Source: an uncultured Myxococcales bacterium
GTDB lineage: Bacteria; Myxococcota_A; UBA9042
Reading direction: 5' to 3'
Assembly: GCA_903924465.1 (NCBI GenBank)
Contig: CAIYBN010000138.1
Location: 1 to 54,784 of the forward strand
Length of the DNA stretch: 54,784 bases
Part shown: positions 24,936 to 33,387 of the stretch, one piece after another
How positions within the stretch are numbered: the first letter of the stretch is position 1
Layout of the letters: every line of letters starts with the position of its first letter
Notes under the pieces: model-generated
What the model was told of the DNA's origin: nothing
Database searches by the model: none
Seen by the model: the letters and a program-made list of their open reading frames with translations, nothing else
Position numbers and translations under genes: made by a program

Positions 24936-25811
24936 CTACGGCGTGTAGCACTGACAGCACTGGTCCTTGACCTGATTGGGCGGACACGCGAGTGCGGTGC
25001 ACATGATGCCCAGGCAAGTGCCGCACGTGCCAGACTTGCACGCGAGACCGCTCGGACAATCCTTGGTTGTGGTGCAACCGGGCGTCGCGCAGTTGCCATC
25101 GGAGGACTTGGCGACGCCTGCCACTTGCCGCTCGCAGTCGTTGCCGTACGTCTTGCCGTCGCATCCGCAGACAGGCGCGAGGTTCTTCGGGCAGCCGATC
25201 GGAATCGTCACGCAGGTCCCCATGGCATCTGTGTTGCAGTCGTTGAGATCGCAGAATTGGCTCTTGCCGCACGGCTTGCCGGCGAATCCGCCGCACGTGT
25301 TGTCCACCGCGCACGCGCCTGTGGTGGCGACATTGATGCCCTGCGCCTCCGCCTCGCAGCTGTTGCCGTAGGTTTTGCCGTCGCAACCGCACACCGGCAT
25401 CTCGATCATCGGGCAAATCTGCGGTTTGACCTTGCAGGAGCCGACGCTGCCGCACTGTCCGTCCGCTACCGCGCAGTATTGGCCGTCCGGGCAGGCGATA
25501 CTGGTCTTGCCGCCGCAGCCGATCGGCGTGATGGCATCCGAACCGCTGTCCAGGACCGCGTCGGGCGAGCTATCGGGCTGAACGTCCACCTGAGCATCCG
25601 TACCCGAGGCAATGTCCGTGGCAGCTGCATCGGTCCCGGCGGCCGCATCCGTCCCCACGTCGCTCGCGGTGGCATCTGTGCCGGCATCGTCTGTCAGGAC
25701 GGCATCCGTTCCGCTCTCCGCATCGACGCCCACGCCAGTCCCCGTTGTCGTCCCGCAAGCGGCAAGCGCCAGTGCGCCGCAGATCGCGATTTCCATGTGC
25801 CACTGCTTCAT
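24936..25811 (-). CDS. Lipoprotein with two Kazal-type inhibitor-like domains
   Basis: This 291-residue surface lipoprotein has the lipobox L-A-A-C. About 85 residues of Asp/Ala/Thr/Val-rich tether follow. Then come Cys-rich domains including two Kazal-like units, each with PVCGCDGKTYGN, an alpha-helical stretch and a closing G-x-C (from about residues 145 and 205). A further Cys-rich tail (CTTTKDCPSGLAC, CCQC) follows. Kazal domains are small serine-protease inhibitors, so a protective or predator/prey interaction role is possible but inferred. ATG 25811 has AGGAGG four bases upstream. The rhodanese gene follows 26 bases later. Confidence 0.8.
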   Translation of the reverse strand: MKQWHMEIAICGALALAACGTTTGTGVGVDAESGTDAVLTDDAGTDATASDVGTDAAAGTDAAATDIASGTDAQVDVQPDSSPDAVLDSGSDAITPIGCGGKTSIACPDGQYCAVADGQCGSVGSCKVKPQICPMIEMPVCGCDGKTYGNSCEAEAQGINVATTGACAVDNTCGGFAGKPCGKSQFCDLNDCNTDAMGTCVTIPIGCPKNLAPVCGCDGKTYGNDCERQVAGVAKSSDGNCATPGCTTTKDCPSGLACKSGTCGTCLGIMCTALACPPNQVKDQCCQCYTP

Positions 25812-25877
25812 TGGACCTCCTGGATGGCTGGCACCCAGCACACCGTGCGCCACAGGATAGCAGGAACCGCGCGGTCG

Positions 25878-27026
25878 TCACGCCCCTTGCGCATCCCGCT
25901 TCGTCGTCGCCCGCAGCGCCATCGCGGCCGCGTGCTCGCGCATCGCGGTGCGCTCACCCGCCACGTGCTCCGCAATCACGCTGCGAAACGCCGGATGCGC
26001 CAGCCAGTGCGCGCTGTCCACCAACACGGGCATCATGCCGCGGTTGATCTTGTGACCACCGCCTGCGCCGGGCTCAAAATGCGTCCAGCCGTTGGCGATG
26101 CACGCGTCCATCAGCCGGTAGAACGCGAGCTCGAAGTGCAGGAACGGCCGATCGACGTCGCAGCCCCAATAGCGGCCGTAGAGGTGCGTGCCCTTCTGCA
26201 AACTGAGCGTCCCCGCGACGCATTGGCCCGATTCCCTGGCCAGACACGCCACGATGCGGTGCGGCAGGTGGCGTTGCAGGTGGGCAAAGAACGCGGGCGT
26301 CAGGTACGCCTCCGCACCGTGACGGGCGACGTTCAGCTCGTAGAACCGCCGCAGCGCGCGCCAGCCGTCGTCGTCCAGTTGATCGCCACGCAGCGTCTGG
26401 ATCTCCAACCCGGACTCAGCCACCTTGCGCCGCTCCTTGCGGATATCCTTGCGCGCCGGCGCCCGCAGCGTGTCCAGAAATGCCTCAAAGTCCGGCCAGC
26501 CCGGATTGTGCCACGCGGTCTGCACCGTCTCGCGGTGGATCCAGCCGTGCGCCGCCAACAGTTCCGCCTCCTCGCGTTGGCAGAACAACACGTGCGCGCC
26601 CGACGCGCCCACGCGCTGGGCGACCGCCAGAATGCCTTCCGCGAGCAGCAGGCGCAGGCGATCGGGCTCGGGATGCTGCGGATGCACCAGCAGGCGCGGC
26701 CCCGTGGCCGGCGTGAACGGCGGCGCGACGGTCAGCTTGGGGTAATATGGCGTGCCGTGGCGGTGGTAGAAGTCCGCCCACGCCCAGTCAAAGATGAACT
26801 CGCCGTGGGAATCCGTGCGCACGTACAGCGGCACCGCACCGACCAGCGCGTCGCCATCGTGCAAGGCCAACGGCAGCGGCTGCCAGCCGGTATTGCCGCC
26901 CACACAGTCCGTCTGCTCCAGACCCAACAGGAACGCGTGCTCGAGAAACGGCCAGTGATCGCCCACGAGCGCGTCCCAAGCCTGCGGGTCGATGGCGGAG
27001 AGGCTGTCGTGGATGCGCAATTCCAT
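25878..27026 (-). CDS. FemAB/GNAT-like N-acyltransferase (COG3146 type)
   Basis: This 382-residue soluble protein matches the peptidoglycan biosynthesis/recognition (FemAB-like) family. Typical features are the N-terminal WDALVGDHWPFLEHAFL, DWAWADFYHRHGTPYYPKL, RKDIRKERRKV and LHFELAFYRLMDACIANG. The C-terminal segment FEPGAGGGHKINRGMMP is strongly characteristic. The family is predicted to transfer an acyl or aminoacyl group, but its substrates are poorly known. It sits upstream of the Kazal lipoprotein (66-base gap) and downstream of the TonB_C/amidase pair (6-base gap to the TonB_C gene), which supports an envelope role. Confidence 0.82.
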   Translation of the reverse strand: MELRIHDSLSAIDPQAWDALVGDHWPFLEHAFLLGLEQTDCVGGNTGWQPLPLALHDGDALVGAVPLYVRTDSHGEFIFDWAWADFYHRHGTPYYPKLTVAPPFTPATGPRLLVHPQHPEPDRLRLLLAEGILAVAQRVGASGAHVLFCQREEAELLAAHGWIHRETVQTAWHNPGWPDFEAFLDTLRAPARKDIRKERRKVAESGLEIQTLRGDQLDDDGWRALRRFYELNVARHGAEAYLTPAFFAHLQRHLPHRIVACLARESGQCVAGTLSLQKGTHLYGRYWGCDVDRPFLHFELAFYRLMDACIANGWTHFEPGAGGGHKINRGMMPVLVDSAHWLAHPAFRSVIAEHVAGERTAMREHAAAMALRATTKRDAQGA

Positions 27027-27032
27027 CGTGCC

Positions 27033-27755
27033 CTATTCGTCCAGGTCGAAATGAATGGGCTGCTCCACGCGCACGCGCACAGGCTGGCCGTGCAGGCGCG
27101 CGGGCGCGAAACGCCAGGAGCGGGCCGTCTCACGGGCGCTGCGCAGAAAGCTGGGATCACAGCCACCGCAGTGCGCATCGATGTGCGTCACATGGCCGTC
27201 CGCCTCGACAATCAGCACCAGCATCACTTCGGCCGACAGCCCGAGCTTCTCGGCGGCGGGCGGAAACGGCGCCTGCGGCATGGCCAACGGCTGCGGCGGC
27301 ACGTCGACGTCGCCTGGACCGTAGACCGCGTCACCGGAACCAGCGGACGGACCGTGGGCATCGGCACCACCGGCCTCACCGGCAACCGTGTTTCCGGGGC
27401 CTTCGGCGGCGACGGCCACGGCTCCACCGGGCGCGGCGCTCAGCGATGGACTTGCGCCGGACTCGGCTTCGGCCAGGTGGGCGTGCGGCTTGCCAGCCAA
27501 GGCGGCCCGTGGTTGAGGCGACGCTGCGGGCGCTGCGGCCGGAACGGTTTGGGAGGCCTTGACGGCCGCTTTGGGACGCCAATCGATGTCACGCGGTTCA
27601 GCCCACGCCGCGCGCGCGCGCGGTTCAGCGGGCGTGTCCAGCCGCGAACGCAGCACCGGCAGCGGCAAGTTGCCCACGCCGAGAGACACCAAGCCCGCCA
27701 GCGGGATCGCAACGGCAAAGCCGATGAGCAGGTTGCGGTCCACGATACCCGTCAT
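27033..27755 (-). CDS. TonB C-terminal domain protein (energy-transducer-like)
   Basis: This 240-residue protein has one N-terminal membrane helix (about residues 8-28), a long Pro/Ala/Gly-rich periplasmic spacer, and a C-terminal TonB_C domain (about 155-240). That domain contains AEVMLVLIVEADGHVTHIDA, SARETARSWRFAPA and RVEQPIHFDL. It could energise TonB-dependent receptors, although no exbB/exbD is nearby. The ATG overlaps the amidase stop by 4 bases (ATGA), indicating translational coupling. Cys-x-x-Cys (CGGC) sits inside the TonB_C fold where many homologues lack it. Confidence 0.8.
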   Translation of the reverse strand: MTGIVDRNLLIGFAVAIPLAGLVSLGVGNLPLPVLRSRLDTPAEPRARAAWAEPRDIDWRPKAAVKASQTVPAAAPAASPQPRAALAGKPHAHLAEAESGASPSLSAAPGGAVAVAAEGPGNTVAGEAGGADAHGPSAGSGDAVYGPGDVDVPPQPLAMPQAPFPPAAEKLGLSAEVMLVLIVEADGHVTHIDAHCGGCDPSFLRSARETARSWRFAPARLHGQPVRVRVEQPIHFDLDE

Positions 27756-28633
27756 GCCCGGCGTCGGCGCCAAAGACCGAGCAGAACGGCACACGCAACG
27801 GCGTACGAACGCGCGCTTGCCGGCGACCCAGCCTGACAGCCATTCGCCGCGGACGGCGGTGTGCTGGCAACGTCGTTGCCGGTCGCGACATCCTGCGCCG
27901 CGACATCCGTCCAGGCATCGAGCTGAAGCTGCAGAGCCGTCTCGTCGTGAAACGCATCCGGCCGCAGCGCGAGCCCGGCATCCATTTCCGCGACATCAGG
28001 CTGCGTCGAGGCATCGGCGCCGGTCACATCGTTCGGCGGCATGCATGCCTGGACTTTCGCCATATACGTGTCCCACGGCCAGTACGCGCCCGGATCCTTG
28101 TGCGTCTGGTTGGGCAGTTCCACGTGGCCTTTGACGTGGTCCCGCGTCGCCGGTAGTTGCCACTTCTTCAGCAGGTAGCAGCACAACTGCGCACTGGCGT
28201 CCAGCATCGGCTCGGTGACCCAGTTTGGATCCTCCATCATGCCTTCGTGCTCGATGCCAATCGTGTAGCTGTTCTCCGACCCGACGTGCCAGGCCTTATC
28301 CTTCTCCAGCACCATCTGGGTGATTTCGCCTTTCTTCGAAATCACATAGTGCGCGGAAACCGCTTGGGATCCACTGGAATTCTGGAACCAGTCAATCGCG
28401 CTCTGGTAGGTGCCTTGGGTCGTGTGGATGACGATGACCTGGACGTCCGGCGGCTTGCGCGACATCGCCACGAAGTTGGGGCTCGCAATCCACTTCGCCG
28501 GCGGATACTCCGCGGTCGTCAGTCCGAACGGCGTCGCGCCATAGGTTGCCTCCGCCGCGCCGGGATCGGGCCGTCCATCGGCGCACCCGCAGAGCCCGAA
28601 CAGCAAGGCAATCGCATGGCGTTTCAGGAACAT
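27752..28633 (-). CDS. N-acetylmuramoyl-L-alanine amidase (Amidase_2) with MYXO-CTERM-like tail
   Basis: This 293-residue peptidoglycan amidase has zinc ligands in VIVIHTTQGTY and in the late HKDPGAYWPWD segment, with IGIEHEG between them, the standard amidase-2/PGRP layout. The signal peptide ends L-C-G-C, a possible lipobox (Cys17). After the catalytic domain comes an Asp/Ala-rich stretch. The last ~30 residues read as Cys, small residues, a hydrophobic segment (SYAVACAVLLGLW) and RRRRA, which resembles the MYXO-CTERM sorting signal. Two anchoring signals on one protein is odd. The stop overlaps the TonB_C gene start. The enzyme probably remodels the wall or attacks foreign peptidoglycan. 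Confidence 0.83.
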   Translation of the reverse strand: MFLKRHAIALLFGLCGCADGRPDPGAAEATYGATPFGLTTAEYPPAKWIASPNFVAMSRKPPDVQVIVIHTTQGTYQSAIDWFQNSSGSQAVSAHYVISKKGEITQMVLEKDKAWHVGSENSYTIGIEHEGMMEDPNWVTEPMLDASAQLCCYLLKKWQLPATRDHVKGHVELPNQTHKDPGAYWPWDTYMAKVQACMPPNDVTGADASTQPDVAEMDAGLALRPDAFHDETALQLQLDAWTDVAAQDVATGNDVASTPPSAANGCQAGSPASARSYAVACAVLLGLWRRRRA

Positions 28634-28672
28634 CAGCAGATTCTCCGCCAGCGGGACCGCGGCCGGTGGCGC

Positions 28673-29725
28673 CTATTCGACCGCAACCTTGGGCGGCAAG
28701 TGCGCGTACTCCGACATCGCCGGCGTCGACCAGATTTTGCCGGTCGTGTCGACCAGAAAGCCCTCCGCGTGCTTGTCGCGCACGAGCATCGCCAGCCCCG
28801 CCTTGGGCCCCAGCACGAACAGCGCGTGCGCCATCGCGCCTGCCATCGTCGGGTCCGTGCCGACCACCGTCGCCTGGACGACGTCTTCCACAGGCATGCC
28901 GGTGCGCGGATCAATGCCGTCGTGGTAGCGCTTGCCGTTCTTGAAGACAAAGTGGTCGCTGTCGGAAACCGTGATGGCCGCCTGGCTCGTCAGGTAGACC
29001 TGCATCGGCTCGTCATCCGGTTTGCGCGTGTTGGGCGCTGCGGTCAGCCAATGCCGAGTCCCAACGCGACCTTGCGCGAACTGATCGTTGCCGATGCGGA
29101 TGCGAAAATCGGTGATTCCAGCCTTGCGCAGCACATCCGACGTTCGCTCGAGGGCAAATCCATGGAGCACGCCGGCAAAGGTCACGCGTGTGCCGGAATT
29201 GGCCACACGAACAGCCCGCGTGACCGGCTTCAGGATCACTTTGTCGCAGCCGGTCATCTTGCGCCGACCGGCAATTTCATCCGGCAGCGGGCGGACAAAC
29301 GGCCGGGCCGAGAAGTTCCACAGGAAATCATAGGACGCAACCGTTGGATCATACGCGCCATCCGAGCGTCGACACAGATCCAGCATCCGCGTCAGCAGCT
29401 GGAACGTTTCTTCGCTGACCAACGCTTCGTCCGTCCCGGCCACGCCGTTGATGAGCACTGCCTCCGACTCGCGCGTGTTCAGGTCGAACTTGTCGTAAAT
29501 TCGAGTGATTTCGACCAATCCCGCGCGGACAGCCGTACTGCCAGCCGCCGGATCAGGGCTGACGACCCGGATGGACACTTGGACGCCATGGATGAGCTTG
29601 CCCTCTTCCACCTGACCGACCTCCGCGGGCGCGACGGCGGGCGCGGGGGGCGGCGACGGTTGGCTGAGCGCCAAATGCGGCCAGGTCAGCAGAACGGCGG
29701 TCAAGCATGCATGTTTCGTGTTCAT
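28673..29725 (-). CDS. apbE: ApbE-like FAD:protein FMN transferase, key metal ligands replaced
   Basis: This 350-residue exported ApbE-family protein has a signal peptide (probable end LALS). It keeps the family outline: GAYDPTVASYDFLWNF, the HDGIDPRTGMPV loop and a terminal LVDTTGKIW strand. Canonical enzymes bind Mg2+ with a DxxxT motif (DALST-like); here the equivalent is GAMAH, so both Asp and Thr are gone. The usual GGIAKGYA helix start is AGVLHGFA, with Lys replaced by His. Flavin transfer is therefore doubtful. ATG 29725 was chosen for its signal peptide and GGAAG site. The gene is followed by the amidase 39 bases on, and the VWA gene ends 105 bases upstream. Confidence 0.8.
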   Translation of the reverse strand: MNTKHACLTAVLLTWPHLALSQPSPPPAPAVAPAEVGQVEEGKLIHGVQVSIRVVSPDPAAGSTAVRAGLVEITRIYDKFDLNTRESEAVLINGVAGTDEALVSEETFQLLTRMLDLCRRSDGAYDPTVASYDFLWNFSARPFVRPLPDEIAGRRKMTGCDKVILKPVTRAVRVANSGTRVTFAGVLHGFALERTSDVLRKAGITDFRIRIGNDQFAQGRVGTRHWLTAAPNTRKPDDEPMQVYLTSQAAITVSDSDHFVFKNGKRYHDGIDPRTGMPVEDVVQATVVGTDPTMAGAMAHALFVLGPKAGLAMLVRDKHAEGFLVDTTGKIWSTPAMSEYAHLPPKVAVE

Positions 29726-29830
29726 CCGGCGCACTTCCAAGGCAAAGAAAAGCCATTGCAGGATGACGGAGCGCCGGGTCTTTGTCGAGAACCCGTTCAG
29801 CCAGCGCCCAGGACGCCGCCGATGCTGCCG

Positions 29831-31063
29831 TCAAAACATCTCCTGAGGACTCGGCCACGGCCGCTTTGGCGCCCGCTTGGCGACGCGGTCCCCTCGTCCC
29901 AACAAAACCTGAACCGCCGCCACCATTCCCTCGACGGTCATCGGGAACATCGGCATGATCTCGCCAACTGCGCGAATGGTCGATTCTCCCCAGTAATTCT
30001 CCGGGATTGGATTCAGCCAGACGCGCTTGGGAAATGCGGCAGCGAGATCGCGCAAGCGATCGATACCTGGCACTTCATCTGTTGTGCCATATTCAATGGA
30101 ACCGTAAGGAGAAAACAGTTCACGAGGCGCCATCCATGCGTCGCCGACCATCACCAAATTCGTGTTCGGCGGCACGCTGCGCGTCAGCTCCGCCAGCGAT
30201 TTCTTCTTCAACAGCGCCATGTCACTGTAGATTTCGGCGTAAACACAGTTGTGGAAATAGTACGCCTCCACGTCGCGCAGCCCGCCACCTTGTTTCATTG
30301 CCGAGAAAAACGCTTGCACGCTGCGGACATGCGGGTCCATCGAGCCGCCGGCGTCCAGCATCAGCACCACACGCGCCTGATTGCGCCGCTCGGGACGTTC
30401 GACGATCTCGATATCGCCACCGTTCGCCGCGGTTTTACGAATGGTCTCAGGCATATCCAGTTCAAGCCGACGACTCTTGCGCTCCAGCCGCCGCAGCCGC
30501 CGCACCGCCACCGCCAACTGCCGCGTGTCCAGCACGATGTCGTCGCGATAGTTGCGAAACCGCCGCGCGCGCGCCACCGCGATCGCCTGACCACGCCCGC
30601 TCGCGCCCTCGCCCACGCGCATGCCGGTCGGATGCTGCCCGCCCTGGCCGAACGGACTCGTCCCGCCCGTGCCGATCCAGTGCGAACCGCCGTCATGGCG
30701 CTCCGTCTGCTCCTTCAGCCGCTCCTCGTACAGCTTGCGCAGCTGCTCCAGGTCGTATTCCGGCAGCGCCGCGAGCTCCTCCGGTGACAGCGGCGGCTTG
30801 GCAAGCGGGTTGTCCAGCCAGGACTCCAGCATTTGCGACACGGGCGTCGGCAGGGCCGCGCCTTGAAAATACGCGGAAAATGCTTGATCAAACCGGTCAT
30901 AGTCGGCTTCATCGCGGCACACCAGCGCGCGCGTCGTGCTGTAGAATTCCTTCAGCGACGGACCGATCAGCCCGTTGTCGAGCGCCTGGGTCACGGTCAG
31001 CCATTCGCCCACGCCGACTTTGAGGCCGGCGAGGCGCAGAACGGAATGAAAGCCTTCAAACAT
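29831..31063 (-). CDS. VWA-domain protein, CoxE-like
   Basis: This 410-residue cytoplasmic protein partners the MoxR-type ATPase upstream. The N-terminal half is helical (FYSTTRALVCRDEADYDRFDQAF), followed by a Gly-rich linker. The C-terminal half is a von Willebrand A fold with a MIDAS-like motif DAGGSMD (about residue 236; Asp and Ser-x-x present with an extra Gly), then TNLVMVGDAWMAP. MoxR/VWA pairs act as chaperones that insert metals or remodel complexes, as with CoxD/CoxE in CO dehydrogenase maturation. Here the client is not evident; the neighbouring ApbE-like and amidase genes are the local candidates. The gap to the ATPase gene is 9 bases. Confidence 0.85.
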   Translation of the reverse strand: MFEGFHSVLRLAGLKVGVGEWLTVTQALDNGLIGPSLKEFYSTTRALVCRDEADYDRFDQAFSAYFQGAALPTPVSQMLESWLDNPLAKPPLSPEELAALPEYDLEQLRKLYEERLKEQTERHDGGSHWIGTGGTSPFGQGGQHPTGMRVGEGASGRGQAIAVARARRFRNYRDDIVLDTRQLAVAVRRLRRLERKSRRLELDMPETIRKTAANGGDIEIVERPERRNQARVVLMLDAGGSMDPHVRSVQAFFSAMKQGGGLRDVEAYYFHNCVYAEIYSDMALLKKKSLAELTRSVPPNTNLVMVGDAWMAPRELFSPYGSIEYGTTDEVPGIDRLRDLAAAFPKRVWLNPIPENYWGESTIRAVGEIMPMFPMTVEGMVAAVQVLLGRGDRVAKRAPKRPWPSPQEMF

Positions 31064-31072
31064 GAAAACCTT

Positions 31073-31924
31073 TTAGCGGCGTGGCAGCGTCGTGCGAAAC
31101 ACCTTCTGCGCGTCATTTTCCTGTTTCAACAGCACACCCGCAAACGGCAGCGTCGCTTCCAGCTTGGCCGCATCGATGCCGGAGAGGCGCAGGCTCGACA
31201 GCCAGTCAATCAACTCCGACGTCGTCGGCTTCTTGCGCAGATCCTGAACTGCGCGAATTTGCACGAACCGCCGCAGCGCCGCTGCCAGCAGCTTCTCGTC
31301 GACGTCTGGATGATGCACGCGGCAAATCCGCGAAAGCGAAGCTTCATCTGGAAATTCAATGTAATGGAACACACACCGGCGCAGGAAAGCGTCCGGCAGC
31401 TCTTTCTCGGCATTCGAGGTGATCAGCACGATGGGCCGCTGCGCAGCGACGATTTCCCGGCCCGTCTCCGCGACCGTGAAGCGCATCGCATCGAGTTCAT
31501 GCAGCAAATCGTTGGGGAATTCGATGTCTGCTTTGTCGATCTCATCGATCAACAGCACGACCCGCTCACCCTTCTGGCTGCGCTCAAACGCCTCGCCGAG
31601 CGGTCCCAGCTTGATGTACTGGGCAATGTCGCGCACGTCATGGTCGCCAAAGCGCGAATCGTTGAGCCGCGCCACCGTGTCGTACAGGTACAGACCGTCC
31701 TGGGCGCGCGTCGTCGACTTGATGTGCCAGGTCAGCAGCGGCAGCTTCAGGCCTTCCGCGACAGCGTACGCCAGCAGCGTCTTGCCCGTCCCTGGCTCGC
31801 CTTTGACCAGCAGCGGCCGGCCCAAGCCGATGGCAACATTGACAATCGCCTGCAACGACTCGTCGGCGATGTAGGACGGTGTACCGGTCCAGGCCGGCAA
31901 AGAAGACTGACTCGAAATCGACAT
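31073..31924 (-). CDS. MoxR/CoxD-family AAA+ ATPase
   Basis: This is a 283-residue AAA+ ATPase. Walker A GEPGTGKT is at residues 42-49, Walker B VVLLIDEIDKAD at about 122-133, sensor-1 at VLITSNAEKELPD, and the arginine-finger region at FLRRCVFHYIEF. The C-terminal lid contains KKPTTSELIDWL, typical of the MoxR branch. The ATG at 31924 follows GAGGAG; the longer open frame to 32272 is non-coding. Paired with the VWA gene 9 bases downstream, it should drive remodelling of a client complex. Divergent from the lipoprotein gene at 32163. Confidence 0.9.
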   Translation of the reverse strand: MSISSQSSLPAWTGTPSYIADESLQAIVNVAIGLGRPLLVKGEPGTGKTLLAYAVAEGLKLPLLTWHIKSTTRAQDGLYLYDTVARLNDSRFGDHDVRDIAQYIKLGPLGEAFERSQKGERVVLLIDEIDKADIEFPNDLLHELDAMRFTVAETGREIVAAQRPIVLITSNAEKELPDAFLRRCVFHYIEFPDEASLSRICRVHHPDVDEKLLAAALRRFVQIRAVQDLRKKPTTSELIDWLSSLRLSGIDAAKLEATLPFAGVLLKQENDAQKVFRTTLPRR

Positions 31925-32162
31925 GGACGCTCCTCGCGCACGCGGCGCGCGCGGCAGTGTACACGCAAGCGCGTGCCTGTGCGACGGCCAAGGGAGCAAG
32001 CACGCGCAAACGCACGGCTCCTTTGCGGGCGAGTTGACGCACACGCGGCGTGTTCTCCCGGGCACTTTGCGCACGAATACATGCGGTTGAGCGCGGATGA
32101 CCCGACAGCGGACAACGTGCAACCAATTCGCTATGCTTACGCACCTGCACAGGAGTCTGCCC
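31925..32162. promoter_or_regulatory. Divergent intergenic region, MoxR / lipoprotein
   Basis: This 238-base gap is the longest in the window and holds no gene. On the plus strand, CGGACA (32109-32114), a 17-bp spacer and TATGCT (32132-32137) match the sigma-70 consensus at four of six bases each, with AGGAG at 32151-32155 ahead of the ATG at 32163. The MoxR side is very GC-rich (GCGCGC runs) and no minus-strand promoter could be recognised. Confidence 0.4.
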
Positions 32163-33221
32163 ATGCGTTCATCGATTCTCCTTTTGGCTGTCACGCTTAC
32201 CGCGCTGCAACTGTCCAGCTGTGGCTCCGATGCGCAAACCAACGTGACAGGTTGGCAAATGGTTTTCGACAACGATTACCTGTCGAAGGACATCACCATT
32301 CCCGGCGCGCTGCTGGCCGTCTGGGGTTCGTCGGAGCATGACGTCTGGATGGTCGGGGGCGCGCAGGAAGCCGCGGCCACTTCAGCGGCAACGATCCTGA
32401 ACTGGGACGGTGTGTCCTGGCACCGACTTATCCTGCCCAAAGTGCTGGGAACGCTGTGGGCCATTTCCAGCGGCGCGAACAACGTGCTGTGGATGGCCGG
32501 CAAGGACGGGTTGCTCATCACGTGGGACCGGACCAAAGGCGCATTTACCCAAGAAACGATTCCCAACAAGCCACAGCTGCGCGGCATCCTCGCCTGGGCT
32601 GCGGACAATGTCTGGGTCGTCGGCGGCGACCCGAAAGCGTGCACCGGCAGCGCCACGTGCGGCACCATCTGGCAGTTCAACGGCACTTTCTGGGCAGCGC
32701 CGGCTGGCTTGCCAACCGGTTGGGACACCGTCGCGTGGTCAAACGTCTTCGGCCGCAGCGCGAAGGACGTATTCATCACCGGAATGAACGGCCACGTTTT
32801 GCACTGGGACGGCAGCAAATGGACCGACGAGACCGTCGCGGACGCGCCGCTGTTGGCCGGCAGCTGTAGCGGCAGCCTGTGCATCGCGGTCGGCGGCACA
32901 GCGTCTGGCATCATCGCCGAGCACGACGGCGCCCAGTGGACCCGCAAATCCGTCGCCGGCTTGACGGCGCTCAACGGCATCTGGGTCAACGCCGACGGCA
33001 GCGCGATCGGCGTCGGCAACGGCATCTGGCGGCGATCGACCGACGGCACATGGACCGCGGACACCGATGCGCCGGTCACCGCGGCGCAGTTCCAATCCGT
33101 CTACGTGGACGCGACCGGTGGCGCCTGGGCCGTCGGCGGCGACTTGTCCGGCTACAAGACCGCAGCGCTCGCCCACTTCGGCCCATTGACGATTCCGGCA
33201 CCCGCCACGCCGACGCAATGA
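32163..33221 (+). CDS. Lipoprotein with beta-propeller (BNR/WD-like) repeats
   Basis: This 352-residue lipoprotein has the lipobox L-S-S-C (Cys20). The rest consists of Trp/Gly-rich blades with the recurring form D-V-W-x-V-G-G followed by x-x-W-D-G-x-x-W: AVWGSSEHDVWMVGG, AADNVWVVGGD, SAKDVFITGMNGHVLHWDG and ATGGAWAVGGD. This is the common propeller of myxobacterial surface lipoproteins. A single Cys pair (CTGSATC) is probably a disulfide. Function unknown. ATG 32163 has AGGAG seven bases upstream and begins the signal peptide. Confidence 0.75.
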   Translation: MRSSILLLAVTLTALQLSSCGSDAQTNVTGWQMVFDNDYLSKDITIPGALLAVWGSSEHDVWMVGGAQEAAATSAATILNWDGVSWHRLILPKVLGTLWAISSGANNVLWMAGKDGLLITWDRTKGAFTQETIPNKPQLRGILAWAADNVWVVGGDPKACTGSATCGTIWQFNGTFWAAPAGLPTGWDTVAWSNVFGRSAKDVFITGMNGHVLHWDGSKWTDETVADAPLLAGSCSGSLCIAVGGTASGIIAEHDGAQWTRKSVAGLTALNGIWVNADGSAIGVGNGIWRRSTDGTWTADTDAPVTAAQFQSVYVDATGGAWAVGGDLSGYKTAALAHFGPLTIPAPATPTQ

Positions 33222-33234
33222 ACCGCACGCGGGA

Positions 33235-33257
33235 CCAGAATCCCCCAGTGATTCTGG
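33235..33257. terminator. Perfect 8-bp stem-loop after the propeller lipoprotein gene
   Basis: CCAGAATC / GATTCTGG with a 7-base loop begins 14 bases after the stop. No T tract follows. The right arm lies inside the 143-bp repeat and the left arm lies outside it, so the stem arose at the border of the insertion. A role as terminator is possible but unproven. Confidence 0.4.
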
Positions 33258-33387
33258 CCCGGGCCACCGATTCCGGATGCAGTCCAAGGAGCTAGACGAA
33301 ATCACGTCGCAGGCGACCTTCACGGTCGTCAAGACGCGATTTTGGCGCGGCGACGCCGGAATGCGCCGGAAGCGGTGGAACCGGGAC
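33245..33387 (+). repeat. 143-bp interspersed element, copy C
   Basis: This copy matches the reverse complement of 53210-53351 with about 10 substitutions and one 1-base indel (roughly 92% identity by hand). It has 13-bp subterminal inverted repeats, CCACCGATTCCGG at 33264-33276 and CCGGAAGCGGTGG at 33366-33378, with one mismatch. An internal GGCGACC/GGTCGTC hairpin sits at 33312-33330. There is no open reading frame of note. The size and structure resemble a miniature inverted-repeat element. Confidence 0.75.

Noticed and set aside
24876..27836. 986-residue plus-strand open frame
   Set aside because: It is antisense to the Kazal lipoprotein, FemAB-like and TonB_C genes, all of which have clear domains. 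Its Arg/His/Ala-rich translation is the usual shadow of GC-rich genes.
28157..30787. 876-residue plus-strand open frame
   Set aside because: It lies opposite the amidase, ApbE-like and VWA genes and has no recognisable domain or start signal.
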